DNA of 64,000 bases from a bacterium (lineage in GTDB: Bacteria > Acidobacteriota > Thermoanaerobaculia > Multivoradales > JAHEKO01). The translations under genes and the position numbers were made by a program. The notes below the pieces were generated by a model. It was not told the origin of the DNA. It saw only the letters and a program-made list of their open reading frames with translations, and did no database searches. The stretch lies in contig JAAENP010000364.1 of NCBI GenBank assembly GCA_024224155.1, positions 62,001 to 126,000 on the forward strand. The letters run 5' to 3'. Positions 31,292 through 38,960 of this stretch are shown here, in pieces. The first letter of the stretch is position 1. Each line of letters opens with the position of its first letter.

Positions 31292-32602
31292 TCAATTCCT
31301 CGCTAGCCCCGCCTCGCGGCAGATCTCGAACGTCATGACCATGTCGCCTTCGTCGTTCATCGAGAGGTTTGTCCTGCTGAGGCGATAGTTCCGGCCGCTC
31401 TTTGTCAGCACGTGCGGAATCCCGAGGCCCATCAAAAGGCCCCACTGATCGTCAGGCGCCACCGATTCGATCAGGTTCTTCACGCCTATCCGACTAAGGT
31501 CTCGGCCAGTTTTGACATCCTTTCGTGCCGCAAAAAAGACATCCAGGACCGCCGGGGCCCAGTCTCCGAGCCGAGGGCTCGAGCCGGGGACGACCGCGAG
31601 ATAAGCGAACAGGGCTTCCGGCTCGGGTTCGTCCAGATCAACTTCTACCAACTGCCCCTCATAGACAGTGAATCCGCCCACCTCATCGCATTTCGGTAGC
31701 TCATCGCTGACGCTTGCAGCCAACGAGCCGGCCCGTTTTCGAAACTCGGTTTCCCACTGTTCAAAGATCGGCAGGTACGCTCGGTACTTGTCGAACTCCT
31801 GCAGGATCTCCAACAGCCGGGCTTCTGTCCGAGCCCTCGCCGCCTGGCCCTCGATTACCCGGGTCTGCACCAATTGATACGCGGCTTCCGCTTCCCCGCG
31901 AGCGACGTTTGCCTCGACGGTGGCTTCGTCGGCCGCCAACGCAGCTTCGTCGGCGGCCTCTTTCAAGGTGAAGATCCAAGCAGCCAATGCAAGCACGGCC
32001 AAGAAGGCCACAGCCAAGCCAATCGCAAACCTGCCTGTCCGCCGGAGGCGAGCAGCCCGCTGCTTCTCCTGTTCCAGCTCCTGTCGATAGAAACTGTCCC
32101 CACTCGGGATGATCGCGCCGAGGAACCGGGCCCGCACCCGCTCGTCGAGTGAGCGGCGCTCCTCGTCCGACAGACCGTCCCATTCCTTTTCGATGAGCTG
32201 GATCCGCTGGGCGTTGGGCCATTTGTTGGCGATGGAGTCTGGGACATAACGTGCTTCCTCGTCCAGGGGGTCGACGAGGATCGGCGCCATCTGCCGATGC
32301 TCGAGCCACCAGTCGAGTTCACGATGCACCCAGTCCTCTCGGCCTTCGTTGAGCTTCGCCCCTGGCGTACAGATAACGATGATCGCGCGCGCGCGCTTGA
32401 GATAGGGCTCGTGAACGGCCGTCCAGTCCTCTACCCCGGGGGCCGCTTGATCAAAATAGACGTCCAGTTTCGGAGGCGCGTCTTGCGGGTCGGCCTCCTT
32501 GGGCAGGGGGACAGCCCGATCTTGCAGAAGCTCGTAGATCCGAGCAGCGGCCGTCATGCCGTCAGCCTGACGATAACAAATGAAGACCGGCCAGTTGTTC
32601 AT
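31292..32602 (-). CDS. TIR domain-TM-coiled coil protein
   Basis: 436 residues. The TIR domain spans ~3-115: PVFICYRQAD, the LDVYFDQAAPGVEDW loop, ARAIIVICTPGA and DWVHREL with E95 as probable catalytic Glu. A charged linker follows. One TM helix lies at ~191-212 (FAIGLAVAFLAVLALAAWIF), followed by an Ala/Glu-rich coiled coil (~215-290) and a ~140-residue C-terminal domain of unknown family with a GxxVLTKSGRNYRL segment. The TIR is predicted cytoplasmic with the C-terminal part across the membrane: an outside-in or envelope sensor driving TIR activity (inference). The gene stands alone, convergent with the protease gene. Confidence 0.85.
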   Translation of the reverse strand: MNNWPVFICYRQADGMTAAARIYELLQDRAVPLPKEADPQDAPPKLDVYFDQAAPGVEDWTAVHEPYLKRARAIIVICTPGAKLNEGREDWVHRELDWWLEHRQMAPILVDPLDEEARYVPDSIANKWPNAQRIQLIEKEWDGLSDEERRSLDERVRARFLGAIIPSGDSFYRQELEQEKQRAARLRRTGRFAIGLAVAFLAVLALAAWIFTLKEAADEAALAADEATVEANVARGEAEAAYQLVQTRVIEGQAARARTEARLLEILQEFDKYRAYLPIFEQWETEFRKRAGSLAASVSDELPKCDEVGGFTVYEGQLVEVDLDEPEPEALFAYLAVVPGSSPRLGDWAPAVLDVFFAARKDVKTGRDLSRIGVKNLIESVAPDDQWGLLMGLGIPHVLTKSGRNYRLSRTNLSMNDEGDMVMTFEICREAGLARN

Positions 32603-32900
32603 GAGATCCCGAACTTAACAGGCGACGCGCGGCGCCAGCCGGACAAGCTCAAACGGGCGAGCCTTTGGTCCTAGGAGCCGCGCTTCTGGGACGTCGCCCG
32701 TGCCAACGCCAGAGACAAAAGCGGGTTCACGGGATCAAGCCGTTTTGCCTTTTCCCGCCACCGCGCGAGAAAGCATGGCAGCGGCCGCGGCTGTCAGCAC
32801 AAGGTGAGGGCTCTGCTGCGCGGCCCGATGTCGGGCAGGAGTCATCCAGACTCAGGACCGTAAGCCGCTGACAATGACGAGGTTCGGCTGGTACGGGAAA

Positions 32901-34145
32901 CTAGGCACCCAGCCGTCGAAAATCGCTGCCGCTGGGGTTCTGGAAGATGCGCAGGTCGAACTCCGGTAACACCGCCAGGAGGTGGTCAAAGACATCGGCT
33001 TGGATGGACTCGTAGGCCTCCCAGTCCTGGTCAGCGCTGAAACAATAAACCTCGAGGGGAAGGCCGCTGGACGTGGGAGCGAGTTGCCTCACAAGCAGGG
33101 TCATCTCCTGATGGATCTTGGGGTGGTTCTTCAGATAGGCGAGGATATAGGCGCGAAAGGTGCCGACATTGGTAATGCGACGCCCGTTGACGATGTTAGT
33201 GTCATCGACGCCGCGCTCCTTGTTCCAGGCCGTGAGTTCCCTCTGCTTGGTCTCGATGTAGTCGGCAATGTAGAGAATCTTGGAGTGACGCTCGATCATC
33301 TCGGGCGTGCAGAGTCTGATGGTGTTCATGTCGATGTAGACCGATCGCTTGATCCGCCGGCCTCCGGACTCCGACATCCCGCGCCAGTTCTTGAACGAGT
33401 CGCTGATCAGCGCGTGAGTGGGAATGGTGGTGATCGTCTTGTCCCAGTTCTGGACCTTGACGGTGGTGAGAGCGATGTCGATGACGTCGCCATCGGCCCC
33501 GTGGCTGGGCATCGCGATCCAGTCCCCTTTCGACAACATCCGGTTCGTCGAGAGCTGGATGCCGGCGACAAAGCCGAGAATGGGGTCCTTGAAGACAAGC
33601 ATGAGCACCGAGGCGAGAACACCCATGCCGCTGAGCAGGAAGACCGGCGACTTGCCGAGGAGGGTGGCCAGAATGACGATGATCGCGGCGATGTAGAGAA
33701 CGATCTTGGCCACCTGGACGAAGCTCTTGAGGGGTACCTGCTTGGAGACGGGAAAGGTGCTGTAGATCTCGAGTACGGCATTGAGCAGCGAGTCGAAGGC
33801 AAGGAGAACAACGACGACCATGTAGATCATTGCGGCGCCGCGGACTCCAGCGATCAGCTGCCCGGCGCCCCGAAGCGCGCTAGGTGCGAGGAGGAAAAGA
33901 ACGATGCCCGGGGCGAGGTGGGCGAGCCAGAAGAAGACGTGGTGCCGGAGCAGGCGGTCGTCCCAATCCGTCTTGGTTCTTTGGACCACGGCCGCGGCGA
34001 CCTTGAGCAGCAGACGCTTGGCGACAAAGAAGGCCGCAGTCGCGAGGAGAGCGAGAAGGAGCGAAATGACGGCGAGTGCGACTGCCACCTCCGCTCGCTC
34101 GCCGAGGCCGAACTGCTGGATGAATTGATTGATTTGTCCGAGCAT
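32901..34145 (-). CDS. ybdG: MscS-family mechanosensitive channel, YbdG-like
   Basis: 414 residues, close to the ~415 of Escherichia coli YbdG. There are five hydrophobic segments (about 15-45, 70-90, 100-120, 142-165 and the pore helix 168-195 with LLSGMGVLASVLMLVFKDPILGFVAG). The C-terminal MscS beta domain follows: GDWIAMPSHGADGDVIDIALTTVKVQNWD and TTIPTHALISDSFKNWRGM. It sits in the inner membrane and releases solutes on hypo-osmotic shock. This is an ordinary core-type gene embedded between accessory blocks. A small ACCAC/GTGGT inverted repeat lies just upstream of its start (about 34147-34160). Confidence 0.92.
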   Translation of the reverse strand: MLGQINQFIQQFGLGERAEVAVALAVISLLLALLATAAFFVAKRLLLKVAAAVVQRTKTDWDDRLLRHHVFFWLAHLAPGIVLFLLAPSALRGAGQLIAGVRGAAMIYMVVVVLLAFDSLLNAVLEIYSTFPVSKQVPLKSFVQVAKIVLYIAAIIVILATLLGKSPVFLLSGMGVLASVLMLVFKDPILGFVAGIQLSTNRMLSKGDWIAMPSHGADGDVIDIALTTVKVQNWDKTITTIPTHALISDSFKNWRGMSESGGRRIKRSVYIDMNTIRLCTPEMIERHSKILYIADYIETKQRELTAWNKERGVDDTNIVNGRRITNVGTFRAYILAYLKNHPKIHQEMTLLVRQLAPTSSGLPLEVYCFSADQDWEAYESIQADVFDHLLAVLPEFDLRIFQNPSGSDFRRLGA

Positions 34146-34208
34146 TGACCACGGCGGTGGTTCAGACGGTTCGGTGAAACGATAGCGTAGATTCGCGTAC
34201 GCTGCGCG

Positions 34209-34567
34209 ATGCCCCAGAGGGTGCGAAGAAGAGGCCGTGAGAGCTTTGTCCTACCAGAGGCTTCGGTGCGACATTGGGAAGTTGGCCGTCATCAACCTAC
34301 AGTACGAGCCTGGCCCGCGATAATTGCCTTTCTTGGCGCTGATCCCACTGATCAATACTCACCTGCCGGGCGGATCAAAGCTGCACGCAGAGCTCTAGGG
34401 CTCAGGCAGAGAGAGTGCGCAGCAATGTTGGCCGTGGATCAGAAATCGATTTGGGAATAGGAAACAGAGTCCCGCGACCCATCAACGAGGTCGCTGCGGA
34501 AGCTCGAGGTCCTGTTCCAAAGGGCGTCTAACGAATCGAGGTGCTGGCTTCCGCCTTCTTGGGACTA
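34209..34567 (+). pseudogene. Degenerate Xre-like HTH regulator, in-frame TAG at 34458
   Basis: The open part encodes the tail of one HTH-like repeat (SVRHWEVGRHQPTVRAWPAI) and a second repeat (GRIKAARRALGLRQRECAAM...DQKSIWE), then a TAG. The same frame continues after the stop as ETESRDPSTRSLRKLEVLFQ to 34567, exactly the expected C-terminus of this family, where a Trp (TGG) normally follows IWE. The first HTH repeat also lacks its N-terminal half. This is a decayed DNA-binding protein next to IS110 debris. Confidence 0.65.
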
Positions 34568-34650
34568 GCGAAGCTCAACACTCGATCTGAGACACCCATG
34601 ACCGGTAAGTGATGGGATGGACTCCTTCCACTTAGAAAGGAGGAGCCCTC

Positions 34651-34863
34651 ATGAAGCTCACTTTCGCCGTCGACCTGGCCAAGAGCGTCTTCCACGTAGC
34701 TGTCGGTATCCCTCCGGTGCGTCGGCCAGCTGCACTACCGCGGCGCAGTCCGCAGTCGAGCGCAAACCCACAACGTCCCGACGGACGGTGCCGTGCCTCG
34801 CGGCCCACCCCAAAGGGTGTTGTCGAGTTCGCCATTTCACTCGTAATCTTCTTATGTTCTTGA
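34651..34863 (+). mobile_element. IS110-family transposase, 5' fragment
   Basis: A strong AAGGAGG ribosome site precedes ATG 34651. The first ~19 residues MKLTFAVDLAKSVFHVAVG are the typical IS110 N-terminus with the DEDD-nuclease Asp. After residue ~21 the frame loses family resemblance and stops at 34863, so only the start of the gene remains. A later portion of the same family lies in opposite orientation near 44745-44930. Confidence 0.6.
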
Positions 34864-34964
34864 CAAGGGCCACCTGGGGAACCCGGAGCCGCTTGTCACG
34901 GGCTGGGAATCACCTAGTCGCCTGAAGCTCGCTGGCTGGATGAAGCGAGAACAGGAGGTTGAGC

Positions 34965-37391
34965 ATGAGCAGGATGGCTGGAAGGAACCAGCTCGCCCGA
35001 GAAAAGCTCATTGGGTTTTTCGTCACGGCCCTGCTACTGTCCACCCCGTTCTGCCTCGGCGATTCCGGCCACAGCTTGGCCGGTACCGTGATCGACCGCG
35101 AGGGACAGCGCATGGCCGGAGTGCGGGTGGCTCTTGGCGGACAGACCACTCTGACCGACACCACCGGCAGGTTTGCCTTCGAAGGTGTGCCGCCCGGCAA
35201 GCACCTCCTCGAGCTGCAACAGGCCGGTCGTACCGCGACTCGAGAGGTCACGATTCCCTGGCAAAGTCCGGACGAGTGCGTGCTGACTCTGGACTGGCCG
35301 CGCGCCTTTCAGGAGAGCCTCACCGTCTACTCGGTGTCGAGGCGCCGGGAGCGACTGGTAGAGGCGCCCGCGGCGGTCACCTCCCTGCTCCCCAGCGAGC
35401 TGGCTGCGCAGAGCTCTTCGGGACAGCTGCCACGCCTTTTGGCGTTCACGCCCAGCGTCCAGATCGCCCAAAGCGGCCTCTATGACTTCAATCTCAACAC
35501 CCGAGGCTACAACTCCGCGATCAATCGGCGAGTCTTGACTCTGATCGACGGGCGTCAGACCTCGGTGCCCGAGTTCCTCGGCGTTCAGGAGTGGGGCGCG
35601 CTGTCCATGCCACTCGACGAGTTCGACAATGTGGAGCTGGTTCGCGGCCCGAGCTCGGCCCTTTACGGCGCCGGCGCCATCTCGGGAGTGCTCGACATCA
35701 CCACCAAGAGCGCAAAGGACACGCCGGGCTACAAGTTCCGGCTCAGTGCGGGAGAGCTCGGCACAACGCGCCTCGAGGGTCGCGCGGCCGGGCCGGTCGG
35801 ATCCTCCTGGTACTGGCGACTGGCGGGAAGCCACCAGGAGAGCGACCACCTGACCCGGTCCCGGGTGGACTCGGTCGAGTACCAGCCCGAGCTCCTGCCG
35901 AAAGAGCTGGTGGCTCCACCTTTCGACAAACTCGAAACCACGTTTGCTTCGCTTCGCTTCGACCGTTTTCGAGAGCAATCCGCGCTCACCCTGGAAGGCG
36001 GCTCCGGGAGCTTTCAGGGTGGCACCACGACCGCGCCGCTCGGACGCACCCAGGCGGACCGGGTCCGGCGCCCCTGGATGCGCGTCAATTACAACACCGG
36101 CGACTGGAATCTGCTGGCGTTCTACAGCGGTCGAGATGGCGACAACCAGGTCGGACTGTCCTCGGGTGCCTCGCTGTACTCCGAGGGCTACAACACGGGC
36201 ATCGAGCTCCAGGGAAGCCGGACGATCCTCGGAGGACGCGGGTTCGTCGTCGCCGGCCTGGCGCACCTTCGACAGCGGATCGACTCCTCCGACCCTTCCG
36301 GCGTTCACGGCATCTTCGCCGATGTCGCCACCGCCGAACAGAGCTCCGCGTTCGCCCAGGTCCGCTCCGATCTCCGAAACAACCTCTCGTTGGTTGCCTC
36401 CGGCCGGCTGGATGACAACAGCCTCCACGATGCCCAGTTGTCGATGCGGCTCGGCCTCGCCTACGCCCCGGGCTTCCGCCATCACCTCCGCCTGACCTTC
36501 AACAACTCCTTCCAGAGTCCGACCCTGGTCGAGTTTGCCGTCCGCACTCCGGCCGGCCCGGTGCTCGATCTCTTCACCGACCTTTCGCTGGCGGACCTTC
36601 TGGGAGACCGGACGCTCGGATTCGATCGGGTGCCGCAGCTCGCGCTCGGCAACCCGGACCTCGAGGTCGAAGAGATCCAATCCTGGGAACTCGGCTACCG
36701 GGGCGGCGTGGGCAAGACGTTCCTGTCGGCGAGTCTCTACCGCAACGACCTGACCGATTTCACCACCAGCATCCTGCCGCAGGTGGGCACCAGCCTCGGG
36801 CGACTCAACCCCACCTATGGTCCCTATCGCCCGCCGAGCGGCCTGCCGGCTGCCACCGCATCCGCCCTGCTCTCCGCGCTCCAGGCGGGCCTCTCCCCGA
36901 GACTTCTTACCTTCCTCTCCAACGACGCCGACGGATCGCCCATTCTGGCGATTCTGTCGCTCACCAACTTCGGCAAAGCCGAGGCCAAAGGCCTCGAAAT
37001 CGAGCTGCACCATTTCTTCTCCGATGCCTGGCAGCTGAGCCTGTCCGCGGCGCACTCGGCGTATCGCGTCGTCGACAGTCCACCGGAGAACCCCCTGCTG
37101 CCCAACGCCCCCGAGCTGCAAGCGGCCGCGAGCCTGATCGGGTCGCCAGCTCCCTGGTCGAGCGCCCTTCGGCTGCGCTGGGTCGAAGGTTTCGATTGGA
37201 GCTCGGGCCTCTTTCGCGGACCGGTACCGTCCTACATCGTCGCCGACCTTCATCTCGGCCTGAACGTCGGAAGCCACCTGCGTTGGGGGCTCGACGTCGC
37301 CAACCTCACCAACAAGCGCCACTACGAGATCTTCGGAGGTAGCCTCCTGGATCGTCGCGCACTCGCCCACATCACCTACACACGGGAGTAA
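34965..37391 (+). CDS. TonB-dependent outer-membrane receptor with N-terminal CarboxypepD_reg domain
   Basis: 808 residues; AGGAGG lies 6 bases before ATG 34965. It has a signal peptide (about 1-33), then a CarboxypepD_reg domain (~38-110: LAGTVIDREGQRMAGVRVALG). The plug domain (~125-245) contains VTSLLPSEL, VLTLIDGRQ and NVELVRGPSSALYGAGAISGV. A 22-strand-type barrel ends in ANLTNKRHYEIFGGSLLDRR and a short terminal strand. It imports or binds an unknown ligand; no siderophore or sugar genes are nearby. The TIR gene starts 5 bases after its stop, an unusual coupling. A housekeeping receptor inside the island is also possible. Confidence 0.88.
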   Translation: MSRMAGRNQLAREKLIGFFVTALLLSTPFCLGDSGHSLAGTVIDREGQRMAGVRVALGGQTTLTDTTGRFAFEGVPPGKHLLELQQAGRTATREVTIPWQSPDECVLTLDWPRAFQESLTVYSVSRRRERLVEAPAAVTSLLPSELAAQSSSGQLPRLLAFTPSVQIAQSGLYDFNLNTRGYNSAINRRVLTLIDGRQTSVPEFLGVQEWGALSMPLDEFDNVELVRGPSSALYGAGAISGVLDITTKSAKDTPGYKFRLSAGELGTTRLEGRAAGPVGSSWYWRLAGSHQESDHLTRSRVDSVEYQPELLPKELVAPPFDKLETTFASLRFDRFREQSALTLEGGSGSFQGGTTTAPLGRTQADRVRRPWMRVNYNTGDWNLLAFYSGRDGDNQVGLSSGASLYSEGYNTGIELQGSRTILGGRGFVVAGLAHLRQRIDSSDPSGVHGIFADVATAEQSSAFAQVRSDLRNNLSLVASGRLDDNSLHDAQLSMRLGLAYAPGFRHHLRLTFNNSFQSPTLVEFAVRTPAGPVLDLFTDLSLADLLGDRTLGFDRVPQLALGNPDLEVEEIQSWELGYRGGVGKTFLSASLYRNDLTDFTTSILPQVGTSLGRLNPTYGPYRPPSGLPAATASALLSALQAGLSPRLLTFLSNDADGSPILAILSLTNFGKAEAKGLEIELHHFFSDAWQLSLSAAHSAYRVVDSPPENPLLPNAPELQAAASLIGSPAPWSSALRLRWVEGFDWSSGLFRGPVPSYIVADLHLGLNVGSHLRWGLDVANLTNKRHYEIFGGSLLDRRALAHITYTRE

Positions 37392-37395
37392 CACT

Positions 37396-38769
37396 ATGCC
37401 CAGCAGAGAGCCCACCGAAAACTGCCGCATCTTCGTCAGCCGCAAACAGAGCGATCGCGACGTGTTCGGCAAAGAGATTCAAGAAGATCTGGAGACCATC
37501 GGGGCCGGACGCCTGGAGTTCTTCGACGACACCGACATCGAATTCGGCGACAAGTGGCGACAGAAGATCCGGGAAGAGCTCGACAAAGCCAACGTCCTGT
37601 GGCTGGTCTTGACCAAGCCCGCCAAGAAAGAGTTCGATTGGCCGCTCTATGAAGCGGGCCTGTTCGAAGACCTGGAAGACGGAAGCCAGGAAAGGGTGGT
37701 CTGTCTGTTCCCCGACGAGGGGAAGTGCCCGTCCCAGCTCAACGAGCGCCAGGCCGTCAAGGCCAACCCCGACAGTCTCTTCAAGCTGCTCAAGGACCTG
37801 TTTACGAAGAAACACTTCAGTGGCACCGTCCAGCCGCTCAATCCCAAAGCAAAGGACAAAGACCTCCAAGCAATCGCAAAGAAGATCAGCGATCTGGTCA
37901 ACGGGATCGCCGACCCCAACGAGATCAGGAGCGTCTCCCACGGCAACAAATGGATTGAGCTCGTCTGCCCCAAGAGCCTCGATTCCCTGAGCCCCGACGT
38001 CGAGGTCGAATCGGACGAGCGCTCCCTCGGAGACCTCTTCGATCTCCAGCCGAAGCCCGTTCGAGGGGAGACCTGGAAATGGTCGCAAATTGAAGAGGCG
38101 GCCAAGCTGGAAGGCGACCCCAAGGGATACAACCTGCTCTGGATCGAAGAGCTTCGAAACGAAATCGCGGCCAAAATGAACCCAGACCCAAAGCATCGGC
38201 ACCGCTCGAAGCAGCTCACCGGACGCTATCTCGGCAAGGACGGGAAACTCTATCGGCCGGAGATCGAGCTCTGTCGAGAATACGCGGACGGCAGATTGAA
38301 ACTCGAGCTGACCTTCTCGGAGCAGGTGCACGGTTCCTGGCTCCGGCCCACCCCGCTCGTGGCGCTCGCTGCCATGATCAACCTCGCGAGCCGCATTCGA
38401 CACGACCTCATCGAGCCGCATCTCAAGAAGCTCCCGCGGTGGCAACTGCGCGACGACAACCAAGCCCGATTCGAGCAGCTCAACTCGCTCAAGGAGTCGA
38501 TCGAGCGGGACGGCTTCTTCATCAACATGTTGACCCAGGAGGCCTTCCTGGAGGCCTTCGACGGACACCCGGATGAGAACCTCAGGGTCGCCAAGCTCCA
38601 ACAGGAGTTTGGCAAGACCATCGAACCTCAGCTCAGGAAGGCGGTGAGTGACCTGGACGTCGAGCTCACCCAGAAAGCCCTCCGGGCATGGAAGGAGAAC
38701 AACCGAGAGTTTCTCGATATCGGGATCAACGTCTACCGGAGGGGTCTGGGCCTCGAGGAGGCCGCTTAA
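37396..38769 (+). CDS. TIR-domain protein with unknown C-terminal domain
   Basis: 457 residues; GGGAGT sits just before the start. Residues ~9-150 are TIR-like: CRIFVSRKQSDRD, the RLEFFDDTDIEFGDKW loop, NVLWLVLTKPAK and DWPLYEAGLF with E86 as candidate catalytic Glu, then VVCLFPDEG. Residues ~165-457 are mainly helical and of unknown family (TWKWSQIEEAA, GRYLGKDGKLYRPE, PTPLVALAAMINLASRIRHD). The C-terminal domain probably senses or oligomerises. It follows the TonB receptor by 5 bases and precedes the protease-nuclease gene by ~190 bases. Confidence 0.83.
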   Translation: MPSREPTENCRIFVSRKQSDRDVFGKEIQEDLETIGAGRLEFFDDTDIEFGDKWRQKIREELDKANVLWLVLTKPAKKEFDWPLYEAGLFEDLEDGSQERVVCLFPDEGKCPSQLNERQAVKANPDSLFKLLKDLFTKKHFSGTVQPLNPKAKDKDLQAIAKKISDLVNGIADPNEIRSVSHGNKWIELVCPKSLDSLSPDVEVESDERSLGDLFDLQPKPVRGETWKWSQIEEAAKLEGDPKGYNLLWIEELRNEIAAKMNPDPKHRHRSKQLTGRYLGKDGKLYRPEIELCREYADGRLKLELTFSEQVHGSWLRPTPLVALAAMINLASRIRHDLIEPHLKKLPRWQLRDDNQARFEQLNSLKESIERDGFFINMLTQEAFLEAFDGHPDENLRVAKLQQEFGKTIEPQLRKAVSDLDVELTQKALRAWKENNREFLDIGINVYRRGLGLEEAA

Positions 38770-38879
38770 ACGAGCTTGGAGAGTCTCTGGAACCCGAGTT
38801 CCGTGGCGATGTGGCCGAGGAGCTGAGCGCCAAGTTGGGTCCTAACTACAAGTTGTTTCGCAAGGAAGGGGATCTGTAG
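38688..38879 (+). other. Coding-like extension overlapping the TIR gene in another frame
   Basis: After the TIR stop, a different frame runs NELGESLEPEFRGDVAEE and ends KLFRKEGDL at 38879. Its acidic/hydrophobic periodicity looks like real protein rather than shadow. It could be the displaced C-terminus of the TIR protein after a frameshift near 38755-38769, or a small separate gene starting at the overlapping ATG 38688. Confidence 0.3.
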
Positions 38880-38960
38880 AGCCTCGGAACACAGAGCAAG
38901 TCAGCCCGCGGCGTCTGCCGCATGTCAACTCACTTTCGCAGACGGGATATAGCGACTACC

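Noticed and set aside
32982-34148. 388-codon plus-strand frame opposite the MscS gene
   Set aside because: The highly charged frame mirrors the channel's codons; the MscS-family reading on the minus strand is unambiguous.
35034-37472. 812-codon minus-strand frame opposite the TonB receptor
   Set aside because: Composition is shadow-like (Arg/Gly/Glu-rich, no motif); the plus strand shows a full receptor with plug and barrel.
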